A stretch of 64,000 nt of DNA from Prevotellaceae bacterium HUN156. GTDB taxonomy: Bacteria > Bacteroidota > Bacteroidia > Bacteroidales > Bacteroidaceae. The stretch lies in the NCBI GenBank assembly GCA_900119285.1, contig FPIT01000007.1, forward strand, positions 124,001 to 188,000, in the 5' to 3' direction. Below are positions 26,960-35,502 of this stretch, in pieces; the stretch's first letter is position 1, and each line of letters starts with the position of its first letter. Made by a program: the position numbers and the translations under genes. The notes below the pieces were generated by a model. It worked only from the letters and a program-made list of their open reading frames with translations, was not told where the DNA came from and searched no databases.

Positions 26960-28476
26960 TGAATAAGCCTTCATTTAGCACATACGCAAAAGAAAACGGA
27001 GGAAGAGTATCATTACTCTTTCTCCTGTTTTTGCTTGCTATTTTAGAGTTTATCACCTCAGGTTTCAGCACGTTTGCTGTCATCTGTCTGATTCCTCCAT
27101 TAGTTGTAATCACAGTGATACTCTCAAAGCAACGCATGATGACATTCTGGTCGTTGATTGTTATAAACTACTTGGTACAGGCAAAATGGCTTAATCTTCC
27201 AGTTCCCACGTCAGTACCTAATGAAATATTACAATTAATACTATTGGCATTTGCCCTCATCGACATTCATGAAAGTCATTTTAAGCGTTTGCTCAACATC
27301 ATGTTCATTACTGTTGCAATATGGTGTGGATTCTGTACTCTGGAAGTACTAAATGATACTTGTGATATCGGTATTGATGTGGCAGCATGGTATACTGTAG
27401 CCCGTATGATTGGCTATCAGATAATGTATATATTCCTTGTATTTACACTATATGTTACCTCTCCCAAAGTAATGGTACGATATCTATATGTTTGGGGAGC
27501 ATTAGCGTTCTTTGCTGCTTTTTGGGTATGGAAACAGCAATACATAGGTTTTACAGAAGCAGAGAATTCATTTCTACAAGGACGTGGACATGCCACTCAC
27601 GTTTTGAATGCAGGAACACTGATTCGTTATTTTTCCATCTATAGTGATGCTGCCAACTTTGGTATTGGTACAGCTTCCACTGCAGTCGCTTTTATTATCT
27701 TCGGTATTACGAGCAAGATAAAAAAACTGAAGATTTTCTTCCTGATAGTTGGTTTCGCATGTGCATGGGCTATGTTCCCTTCTGGAACCCGTACTGCTAT
27801 TGCATGTTTCATGTTTGGCATGATGATGTATGTATTCTTATCAAAATCAATCAAGATAGCCATTCCATTCACGATTGTTTTTGCCTTATTTGCCTTTGTG
27901 TTGGCCTTTACCAATATTGGTAATGGTAATCAGCAGATACGTCGCATGCGCTCTGCATTTAATAAAGATGATGCCTCAGCGGCCCAACGTAGCATTAACC
28001 AAACAGCCATGAAGAAGTATATGGCAGAAGCGCCATGGGGTATCGGTATGGGTGTCGGATATCGTAATGCACCAGCCAATAATAAATACACATTTATGGC
28101 AACGATACCACCTGACTCAGAGTTCGTATTTATCTGGATACATACAGGTATTATCGGTATTACCATCTTCCTCATCTGCATGGGATTAATGTTCCTCGGA
28201 GCCTGCCGTATTGTATTCTTTAAAATAAAGAATCCCTCTTTACGAGGAATTGGTGCAGGCTTTTGCTGTGCCTTTGGTTCCCAACTATTAGGTGGTTATG
28301 GTAACCAAGTACTCATGCAATTCCCTAACTGTTTGGCTTTCTTTGGAGGTCTAACCATCGTATATATTCTTCCTTATATAGAGAATGAATGGATTGCATA
28401 TGAGGAAGAAGAGTTAGCCAAACAAGAAGAGAAGCTCCGTCTCAAACTTGAAAAAAAGAAAGCATCAAGAGTATAG
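26959..28476 (+). CDS. O-antigen polymerase/ligase-like membrane protein (Wzy-like)
   Basis: 505 residues with about eleven hydrophobic segments and a large periplasmic loop before the last ones (about 320-390: RSINQTAMKKYMAEAPWGIGMGVGYRN). The loop layout and the PPDSEF..WIHTGIIG motif fit the O-antigen ligase/polymerase family (PF04932). The charged C-terminal tail (EEEELAKQEEKLRLKLEKKK) is cytoplasmic. It should polymerise or ligate repeat units at the outer face of the inner membrane. It is coupled to the Wzc-like gene upstream. Confidence 0.78.
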   Translation: MNKPSFSTYAKENGGRVSLLFLLFLLAILEFITSGFSTFAVICLIPPLVVITVILSKQRMMTFWSLIVINYLVQAKWLNLPVPTSVPNEILQLILLAFALIDIHESHFKRLLNIMFITVAIWCGFCTLEVLNDTCDIGIDVAAWYTVARMIGYQIMYIFLVFTLYVTSPKVMVRYLYVWGALAFFAAFWVWKQQYIGFTEAENSFLQGRGHATHVLNAGTLIRYFSIYSDAANFGIGTASTAVAFIIFGITSKIKKLKIFFLIVGFACAWAMFPSGTRTAIACFMFGMMMYVFLSKSIKIAIPFTIVFALFAFVLAFTNIGNGNQQIRRMRSAFNKDDASAAQRSINQTAMKKYMAEAPWGIGMGVGYRNAPANNKYTFMATIPPDSEFVFIWIHTGIIGITIFLICMGLMFLGACRIVFFKIKNPSLRGIGAGFCCAFGSQLLGGYGNQVLMQFPNCLAFFGGLTIVYILPYIENEWIAYEEEELAKQEEKLRLKLEKKKASRV

Positions 28477-28485
28477 TCATTACTC

Positions 28486-29721
28486 TTATTTTACTATTTT
28501 TCCAAATTGATAGCACCAATGATGCTGAGAGTCGCAGAGGTTACCACGAGGTCCCTTTAAGCGTCCACTTTTACTCTTTTCTCCATTCACTGCATATCTA
28601 ACCTTACAACCAACTACAGGTTCAGAGCAATGCACTGTTACGATGTCATCTTCCATACTGACAGACAGGGCAATATTCTTACCCTTTGGTGTAACAACAC
28701 TAAAGCCATAACAAGATGGCTTGCTTACCTGTACCGTATCAAAACTCAAAGGCGGATTAGGTACGTTGAATACTATCTGTACATCCTTTTCTTTTGATAC
28801 AACAGACAATGGGATAAGTCCCTTGAAAGGAGCCTGGTTACGAATCACACCTAATGCAGACTGAGCAGCCAGTTTTCCTATTGCTTGTTGTCCGTATCCA
28901 TCAATATGTATTGCCTCACGAACGAAATCATAGGGGTATGTGGGTCCACTCGCACAAAATAGCGAGTCTTCACTTAATAGTTCTACAAATGCCTGTGAAA
29001 CTTCAACTTCATGACTTTCATAATTATTCTCTCGAAATTGGTCCGCTCGCGTAAGAGCATTAGGCTGATAACAAATAAGTCTAATGTCCTGCGTTTGATG
29101 AGTAATGGCACGAATATCTTTACTGATATCTTTACGCCACTGTTGTAGCATCTGTTTGTAATTATAATCCGGATAATCCGTCATATCTGTTTCACCCTGC
29201 ATCCAACATATGGCAGGAACATAGAGTGTCCATCCCCTATCCTTTGCGCTCTTACATGCAGTTTCTATATCGTTAAGAAATTTTGCATAAGATTTTGTTC
29301 CTTTATTAAGGTTTCCTATTTGGGTAGCCCCTCGTCCACCAGGAAAGATACATATCAGGGTATCTTCACCTAACTGTTGTGCCAAGCACTCACCCATTCG
29401 GTATATCGACAATTCAAATGATCGTTTTTGATAATGAATCATACGTTTGAGCTGCTCACGCCACTCAATATCATCAAAATAACCAAAAGTATAATCCATT
29501 CGCTGTGTCAAAATCCTTCCAGCATAATTATCCCTTAGTTCATCAAAATCTGTAAGTCGTACAGCCTCCTCTCCAAGAGCCAAACTCTGTCCATAAACAG
29601 GAATACACACAACCACCTTTTTGCCCGTAGGTATCACATGAGAACACCTATTGAATTGCAACCCTATCAGAATCACCAATACTAATAGAGCAACACCCAA
29701 AATCGTCTTTTTATTTTTCAT
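28486..29721 (-). CDS. Sialate O-acetylesterase-like carbohydrate esterase (SGNH-type)
   Basis: 411 residues from MKNKKTILG. A minus-strand promoter (TATCTTTG, 29743-29736) rules out the longer starts. An N-terminal membrane anchor or signal (about 5-22) precedes the SASA-type esterase domain (PF03629): GQSLALG with the nucleophile Ser (about 45), the oxyanion block PGGRGATQIG, WMQGETDM, and the HIDGYGQ His near residue 280. The last 100 residues form a beta-rich domain. It probably removes O-acetyl groups from a glycan in the periplasm. It sits on the opposite strand inside the polysaccharide locus. Confidence 0.78.
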   Translation of the reverse strand: MKNKKTILGVALLVLVILIGLQFNRCSHVIPTGKKVVVCIPVYGQSLALGEEAVRLTDFDELRDNYAGRILTQRMDYTFGYFDDIEWREQLKRMIHYQKRSFELSIYRMGECLAQQLGEDTLICIFPGGRGATQIGNLNKGTKSYAKFLNDIETACKSAKDRGWTLYVPAICWMQGETDMTDYPDYNYKQMLQQWRKDISKDIRAITHQTQDIRLICYQPNALTRADQFRENNYESHEVEVSQAFVELLSEDSLFCASGPTYPYDFVREAIHIDGYGQQAIGKLAAQSALGVIRNQAPFKGLIPLSVVSKEKDVQIVFNVPNPPLSFDTVQVSKPSCYGFSVVTPKGKNIALSVSMEDDIVTVHCSEPVVGCKVRYAVNGEKSKSGRLKGPRGNLCDSQHHWCYQFGKIVK

Positions 29722-29735
29722 GATTAACATTTTGG

Positions 29736-29743
29736 CAAAGATA
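29736..29743 (-). promoter_or_regulatory. -7 box of the esterase gene
   Basis: TATCTTTG read on the minus strand, about 15 bases before the ATG at 29721; it decides the start codon. Confidence 0.75.
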
Positions 29744-29784
29744 ATCCTTTTTTCCGACATTTGCAAATAAAAATTCAGTATTTT

Positions 29785-29815
29785 TTTGAGTTCTCAAAGC
29801 AAATTTGTATCTTTG
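29785..29815 (+). promoter_or_regulatory. sigma-ABfr promoter of the second half of the polysaccharide locus
   Basis: TTTG at 29785-29788, 19 bases, TATCTTTG at 29808-29815, 28 bases before the GT2 start at 29844. It is divergent from the esterase promoter. Confidence 0.85.
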
Positions 29816-29843
29816 CAGAGAAATAGCGACATTGTAAGATCGG

Positions 29844-30761
29844 ATGAACCTAAATAATAGCTACTGTTTAATATCCGTCATCACCATCAACTACAATGGA
29901 TTGAAAGATACCTGTGAGTTGATGAATACATTACCTCTGGAAAATGATACACTAGAGGTTATTGTTGTGGATAATGCTTCACAAAACGATGAGGCATCTG
30001 TCATTGAGCAACGCTATCCACAGGTTAAGGTTATTCGCAGTAGCAAGAATCTGGGGTTTGCCGGTGGCAACAATTTAGGTATCCAAGCTTCTCATGGCAA
30101 GTATCTATTCTTCATCAATAACGATACAATTATTGATTCGAAAGACAAAGAGCAAAAAGATAGTTTTCTTCAATCATTGATTCATCGATTAGAATCATCT
30201 GATAAAATCGGAATGGTATGTCCCAAATTACGATTCACATGGGGTGACCATCCGATACAATATGCTGGGTACACGCCACTATCTCCTATTACTATGCGCA
30301 ATCATTCCATAGGATTTGGCGAACAAGATCGAGGACAATACGATGTTCCACATCTCACTCCCTATGCTCATGGTGCAGCAATGTTGGTGAAGCGCGAAGT
30401 CATTGAGCGAGTCGGTATGATACCCGAATGCTATTTCCTTTATTACGAAGAACTAGATTGGTCAATGATGATTCGCCGAGCAGGATATGACATTTGGTTC
30501 GACCCTTCATTCACCGTATATCATAAAGAAAGTCAAGCCACCGGACAAGATAGTCCGCTACGCACTTATTATCTTACACGCAATAGGTTATTGTTTGTTA
30601 GTCGAAACATACATCAGCCACAGCGTTTTATCTCTTATCTTTACCTTATTGGACTAGTTGCCGTTAAGGATTGTCTAAAGTCAGTTCTAAGACGCCGTAC
30701 AGACTTAGTGAAAGCCACTATCCGCGGTGTCTGTCATTTTTATAAAACCACAGCGATATGA
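29844..30761 (+). CDS. GT2-family glycosyltransferase, rhamnosyltransferase-like
   Basis: 305 residues. GT-A motifs: ISVITINYNG (10-19), VIVVDNASQND (about 38-48), the NLGFAGGNNLGI block typical of WbbL-like enzymes and a DxD-type NNDT. A later YYEELDWSMMIRRAGY contains the catalytic-base region (ELDW). No membrane segment is evident. By family it adds a sugar, often rhamnose, to a lipid-linked repeat unit on the cytoplasmic face. Its stop overlaps the next start (ATGA). Confidence 0.85.
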   Translation: MNLNNSYCLISVITINYNGLKDTCELMNTLPLENDTLEVIVVDNASQNDEASVIEQRYPQVKVIRSSKNLGFAGGNNLGIQASHGKYLFFINNDTIIDSKDKEQKDSFLQSLIHRLESSDKIGMVCPKLRFTWGDHPIQYAGYTPLSPITMRNHSIGFGEQDRGQYDVPHLTPYAHGAAMLVKREVIERVGMIPECYFLYYEELDWSMMIRRAGYDIWFDPSFTVYHKESQATGQDSPLRTYYLTRNRLLFVSRNIHQPQRFISYLYLIGLVAVKDCLKSVLRRRTDLVKATIRGVCHFYKTTAI

Positions 30762-31924
30762 TTTCTTGGGACGCCATAATATACATAGATTTAGCATTAT
30801 TCATCTTTGTTTGTCTTACAGTTGTGTACATGGGCATTTTTGCGATTGCCTCCATGTTTAGCCAACACCAAGGCACGCCAAAGAGTCGTACGGAGAATCG
30901 CTTCATCATTCTCATCCCTGCCTACAAGAATGGTCCCAGTGCAGAACAGACTGTACGCTCTATTCTTGGGCAGACCTACCCTCAGCGTCTATTCGATGTC
31001 ACACTGATTGCTGACCAACTTGACGAGATGAGTAATTTCCGTTTGGCACAGCAACCCATCACATTGCTGACGCCTAATTTCTCCAAGAGTTCACGCGCTA
31101 AGTCTTTACAATTGGCCATTAACAACCTGCCACAATTCAAGCTCTATGACATTGCCGTAGTGCTCAATCCTGGCAGCATTGTTGAACCCGAATTTCTCTC
31201 TCAGCTTAATGATGCCTATGAGGCTGCAGGCACCAAAGCCATCCAGTGTCACCTTCTCTCTCAGAATCGTGATACTGTGGCAGCACGCCTCAGTGCTATC
31301 TTTGAGGAGATCAATAATTCTATCTTCCGTCGTGGTCATGTCACGTTAGGACTCTCCGCCGCCACAGCAAGTTCTGCGATGGCTTTCGATTTCAATTGGT
31401 TCAAGACCAACATCATGACAGCAAAGACTTCATGGGATGACAAGGAGCTGGAGGCCTTACTGCTTCGTCAGCACATCTTCGTTGACTATTTCGATGATAT
31501 TACCGTATTCTCTGAGAAGACACGTCGAGCAGAAGATTTCAACCGTCAAAGACGCAGATGGATTCATTCCCACATAGCCACCATTATGCACAACATACGC
31601 TATTTACCAGGAGCTATCATTTCACGACAATATGACCTTATTGACAAGATTGTACAGTGGATGTTGTTACCTCGTATGATTATGATGGGCATCATCATCA
31701 TTATGGGAATTCTAATGCCTGCTATTTATTTCACGCTGGCTATCAAATGGTGGGCACTATTCGCAATCGTGCTTTTAGTCTTTGCGATTGCCACTCCCAA
31801 CTACCTCGTTGACGACAAGTGGGACCGTACCTTCTTTTTGTTGCCCATTATTCTCATGTCATCCCTTCTGTCAAAGACTCCTCTTGGCAAGAAGATTAAG
31901 ACATTCTCAAATAAGAAACTATAA
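30758..31924 (+). CDS. GT2 membrane glycosyltransferase paralogue lacking the DxD motif
   Basis: 388 residues with an N-terminal membrane helix (about 8-30) and two or three near the C terminus (about 305-375). It is a clear paralogue of the next gene. The processive-enzyme motif QxxRW is kept (QRRRW, about 265), but the metal-binding DxD is replaced: where the partner has VILDADNVV this protein has VVLNPGSIV (about 130-140). The catalytic-base area is also changed (WDDKELEALLL against GEDRELEALLL). It may be an inactive partner or use a different mechanism. Confidence 0.75.
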   Translation: MISWDAIIYIDLALFIFVCLTVVYMGIFAIASMFSQHQGTPKSRTENRFIILIPAYKNGPSAEQTVRSILGQTYPQRLFDVTLIADQLDEMSNFRLAQQPITLLTPNFSKSSRAKSLQLAINNLPQFKLYDIAVVLNPGSIVEPEFLSQLNDAYEAAGTKAIQCHLLSQNRDTVAARLSAIFEEINNSIFRRGHVTLGLSAATASSAMAFDFNWFKTNIMTAKTSWDDKELEALLLRQHIFVDYFDDITVFSEKTRRAEDFNRQRRRWIHSHIATIMHNIRYLPGAIISRQYDLIDKIVQWMLLPRMIMMGIIIIMGILMPAIYFTLAIKWWALFAIVLLVFAIATPNYLVDDKWDRTFFLLPIILMSSLLSKTPLGKKIKTFSNKKL

Positions 31925-31942
31925 AAGATTATTTATACAACT

Positions 31943-33145
31943 ATGATTATTTGGCTTATCATTCATATCATCGAAATATTCCTCTGGATTCTGTTAGCAG
32001 CATCAGGAGCGTATATTCTTTTCTTCGCATTGGTATCTATGCTATGGAAGAAGCCCGTATCTCCATTGTCTACCTATCTCGAAGGACAGATTCGCTCTCT
32101 TCGCGAGCCCAATCAGTACACTTTCCTGATTCTCTATCCTGCTTATAATGAAGACAGAGTCATCGTCAATTCCGTACACACTTTTTTAGGTCAGTACTAT
32201 CCATATAAGGGATTCCACGTTGCAGTTATCTCCGACCACATGCAGCCCGAAACCAATGAGAAGTTGGCTCAACTGCCAATCACCCTACTCCAACCCGTTT
32301 TTGAGAAGAGTTCAAAGGCAAAGGCTATGCAGTATGCGATGGATCAAATCAAGGGAGACTATGACTATGTAGTAATTCTCGATGCTGACAATGTGGTCAA
32401 CTCTGATTTCCTGCAGCAGCTCAACGAGGTCTGCAACAAAGGCTATAAAGCAATCCAGTGTCACCGTTGTGCAAAGAACTCCAACAATAACATCGCTGTT
32501 CTCGATGGTGTCAGTGAGGAGATCAATAATACTATTTTTCGTAAAGCTCATAATCGCATTGGTCTTTCGTCAGCACTCATCGGCTCTGGTATGTGTTTTA
32601 GTTACAAGTGGTTCAAGGAGAATGTCTATAAGCTCTCTACAGCTGGTGAAGACCGTGAACTTGAAGCACTCTTACTGCGTCAGAAGATTTATATACACTA
32701 TGAGCCAACCATCCATGTTTATGATGAGAAGGTCAGCAATAAGGATAACTTCCAGAAGCAACGCCTTCGCTGGATGACAGCCCAGATTCAGAGTCTTTTC
32801 AGTCTGTTACCTTATGCTCCTAAGGCATTGTTAGAGGGCAACATTGACTATATTGACAAGACTTTCCAACAGGCACTGATTCCTCGTTCAATGCTCATTG
32901 TGCTTACCTTCATTTTAGCGCTGTGCATCACACTTATCTCAAGAGAATGGTGCCTCAAATGGTGGCTTCTGTTCCTCTTCATATGTCTGTCGCTCTATGT
33001 GTCAACGCCCAAGCAATTGCGTAGTCATTCTGTATTCGGCAAGTTGCTCTCCATCCCGACATTGGTATGGAAGATGATTTTGAATATCCTGAAGATTGAC
33101 CGAAAGAACACAGACTTCATCCACACAAAACACGAAGAGAATTAA
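31943..33145 (+). CDS. GT2 membrane glycosyltransferase with intact DxD and QxxRW
   Basis: 400 residues. An N-terminal helix (about 5-30), the GT-A domain with FLILYPAYNEDRV and VVILDADNVVNSDF (about 142-155), AGEDRELEALLL and QRLRW (about 275), then C-terminal helices (about 310-360). This is the cellulose-synthase-like plan for an enzyme that adds sugars at the inner membrane, perhaps processively. It follows its DxD-less paralogue after 18 bases, and the two share collinear motifs throughout, pointing to tandem duplication. Confidence 0.82.
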   Translation: MIIWLIIHIIEIFLWILLAASGAYILFFALVSMLWKKPVSPLSTYLEGQIRSLREPNQYTFLILYPAYNEDRVIVNSVHTFLGQYYPYKGFHVAVISDHMQPETNEKLAQLPITLLQPVFEKSSKAKAMQYAMDQIKGDYDYVVILDADNVVNSDFLQQLNEVCNKGYKAIQCHRCAKNSNNNIAVLDGVSEEINNTIFRKAHNRIGLSSALIGSGMCFSYKWFKENVYKLSTAGEDRELEALLLRQKIYIHYEPTIHVYDEKVSNKDNFQKQRLRWMTAQIQSLFSLLPYAPKALLEGNIDYIDKTFQQALIPRSMLIVLTFILALCITLISREWCLKWWLLFLFICLSLYVSTPKQLRSHSVFGKLLSIPTLVWKMILNILKIDRKNTDFIHTKHEEN

Positions 33146-33160
33146 TCGAGAAAAACAAAT

Positions 33161-34693
33161 ATGGGAGAAAGAGTACATAAGAGTGTATTGAATGCAGAGG
33201 TGAACCTTCTGTTCTACTTCTTATCACTCTTCCTAACTTTCTTCTCTCGCAAAATCTTCCTCGACAATCTCGGTGCAGAGTTCATGGGTCTTACGGGGAC
33301 GCTCAACAATATCCTCGGCTACCTCAATCTCTCTGAACTCGGCATCTCTGCCTGCATCGGGTACTTTCTTTTCAAGCCTATACAGACTGGCAACCGTCGA
33401 GAGATACAAGATATACTCTCACTCTTAGGTTATCTCTATCGTTGGATTGGTGGCATTATTTTGGGAGGTGCATTTATTATCAGCCTCTTCTTCCCGCTCA
33501 TTTTCAGTAGTGCCAATCTCAGTCTGCCCATTATCTATTTTGCATTCTATTCATTTTTAGGTTCCTCCCTGATTGGCTACTTTATCAACTACCGACAGAT
33601 ACTGCTTTCTGCCGACCAGAAGAACTATCTCGTGGCCATCTATTATCAGTCAGCCCGTCTGGTAAAACTCGCTCTACAGATCTATCTCGCATATACTTAC
33701 AAGAACCTTTATGTATGGGTAGCCATTGAGTTCCTATTTGCCATCCTCGGCTGTATTATTCTCAACTGGAAGATTAACAAGGAGTATCCATGGTTGAAAG
33801 TTGATACCCGTCAAGGGCGTCAGTTGCTCAAACAATATCCTGAGATTATCACCAAGACCAAACAGGTCTTTATCCATAAGATAAAAGACTTCGTACTCGT
33901 CAAGAGCGACGAACTCTTTATCTTCCTTTTTGTCTCATTGAAGATGGTCGCCTTCTATGGCAACTATATGATTATCATCTCCAAGCTGATTTCCCTATTC
34001 TCCTCTATCACTGGCAGTGTAGGAGCCAGCGTAGGCAATCTGGTTGCTGAGGGCAACAAGCCTCACATGTTGCGTGTCTTTTGGGAATACACCACCATTC
34101 AGCACACCATTGCTGCTACCCTCGCCTTCTCTCTCTACACTCTAATGGAGCCTTTCATCGCCCATTGGGTTGGGGCTGAATATATCATGGACCACCGCAT
34201 TCTCATCTTGTTGGTAGTCTATATCTATATTACGAATTCACGCAACAGTGTTGACAGTTTCAACTATGCTCATGGTCTCTATGCCGATGTATGGGCAGCA
34301 TGGGCAGAATTGATTATCAATGTATCTGTTACTATCATCTGTGGTCTCCTGTGGGGCATCATCGGAATTCTTCTTGGCAAGATAACCAGTTTGTTGGCTA
34401 TCGTTGTCCTCTGGAAACCCTACTATCTCTTTACTGCAGGTTTCAAAGAGTCCGTCAGTCTCTATTGGAAAGGTGTTTTGCGCAACTATGCCATTTCCGC
34501 CTTTGCCATTGGTGCAGCTCTTTACACTATTCGTTTTATTCCTTTCAATCCCTATCACGACATCTGGCAATGGGTTGCCTATTCAGCCGTTAGCATGATC
34601 ATCTTCTTCTGCTACGACATCACGGCAACACTACTATTTGCCAAAGGAGCAAAGGATAGTTTGCAACGTATTAAAAACATCCGCAAGAAATGA
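33161..34693 (+). CDS. Wzx-like oligosaccharide flippase
   Basis: 510 residues with about twelve to fourteen hydrophobic segments of the MATE/PST polysaccharide transporter plan. N-terminal VNLLFYFLSLFLTFFSRKIF and LGLSELGISA-like blocks (FMGLTGTLNNILGYLNLSELG) match the family. It should flip the lipid-linked repeat unit to the periplasmic face. Its stop overlaps the following glycosyltransferase start (ATGA). The charged C-terminal end is short. Confidence 0.85.
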   Translation: MGERVHKSVLNAEVNLLFYFLSLFLTFFSRKIFLDNLGAEFMGLTGTLNNILGYLNLSELGISACIGYFLFKPIQTGNRREIQDILSLLGYLYRWIGGIILGGAFIISLFFPLIFSSANLSLPIIYFAFYSFLGSSLIGYFINYRQILLSADQKNYLVAIYYQSARLVKLALQIYLAYTYKNLYVWVAIEFLFAILGCIILNWKINKEYPWLKVDTRQGRQLLKQYPEIITKTKQVFIHKIKDFVLVKSDELFIFLFVSLKMVAFYGNYMIIISKLISLFSSITGSVGASVGNLVAEGNKPHMLRVFWEYTTIQHTIAATLAFSLYTLMEPFIAHWVGAEYIMDHRILILLVVYIYITNSRNSVDSFNYAHGLYADVWAAWAELIINVSVTIICGLLWGIIGILLGKITSLLAIVVLWKPYYLFTAGFKESVSLYWKGVLRNYAISAFAIGAALYTIRFIPFNPYHDIWQWVAYSAVSMIIFFCYDITATLLFAKGAKDSLQRIKNIRKK

Positions 34694-35487
34694 AATACTC
34701 TATCATCACCATCAACTACAACAACTGCGAAGGCTTGCGACGCACCATCGAGAGTGTGGCTCGCCAAACCTATCGCAACTATGAGTTCATCGTTATCGAT
34801 GGAGCATCTACGGATGGTAGTGGCGAGGTCTTAAAGCAATATGACAATGCCATCACCTATTGGGTATCAGAACCCGACAAAGGCATCTATAATGCAATGA
34901 ACAAAGGTATTGCAAGGGCTACTGGCGACTATCTCAATTTCATGAACTCTGGCGACTGTTTCTATGCAGACGATGTGTTAGAACGTGTGGCCAGTCACAC
35001 CTCTGATGCCGACATCATTGTAGGTCGTGACTATCATTTCAGTGCCACCAAACAGCAAGGACACGCATCCATCCAACCTCCGCGTTTGTCGATGCTTACT
35101 TTCTTTGTTTCCACCCTTGATCATCAGAGCAGCTTCATTCGCCGTTCACTATTCGATGGTTGCCCCTATCGCGAAGACTTCCGCTTAGTCTCTGACTGGA
35201 TATTCTTCACTGAGCAAGTGGTTGACCATGAGCGCCGGGTAGAGTTCATTCCCAATATCATTTGCCGTCGTGAAGAAGGTGGACTCTCTGAAAAGCAGCG
35301 CGAACGCAATCGGACAGAGATTGACCGTTATTTGCATGAGCGTCTCTCACCTGGCATCTATGCCGACTATTCCACATTGTCCAGACTCGACAAGACCACT
35401 CTTTATCGTCTTTTCGGTATTCTCGACAATCCTCAGAAGCGCCGTTGGCTTATTCGTTGCATCAAACTTATTAACAAGATTTTTTGA
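34690..35487 (+). CDS. GT2-family glycosyltransferase, WcaA-like
   Basis: 265 residues. YSIITINYNNCEGL (3-16), FIVIDGASTDGSGEV and SEPDKGIYNAMNKGI are typical of this GT2 branch; the DxD position reads NSGDCF. There are no membrane segments. It probably adds one sugar to the repeat unit in the cytoplasm. It is translationally coupled to the flippase, and the leucine-rich-repeat giant gene follows after 15 bases. Confidence 0.85.
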   Translation: MKYSIITINYNNCEGLRRTIESVARQTYRNYEFIVIDGASTDGSGEVLKQYDNAITYWVSEPDKGIYNAMNKGIARATGDYLNFMNSGDCFYADDVLERVASHTSDADIIVGRDYHFSATKQQGHASIQPPRLSMLTFFVSTLDHQSSFIRRSLFDGCPYREDFRLVSDWIFFTEQVVDHERRVEFIPNIICRREEGGLSEKQRERNRTEIDRYLHERLSPGIYADYSTLSRLDKTTLYRLFGILDNPQKRRWLIRCIKLINKIF

Positions 35488-35502
35488 TTAACTTATATAG
35501 AA

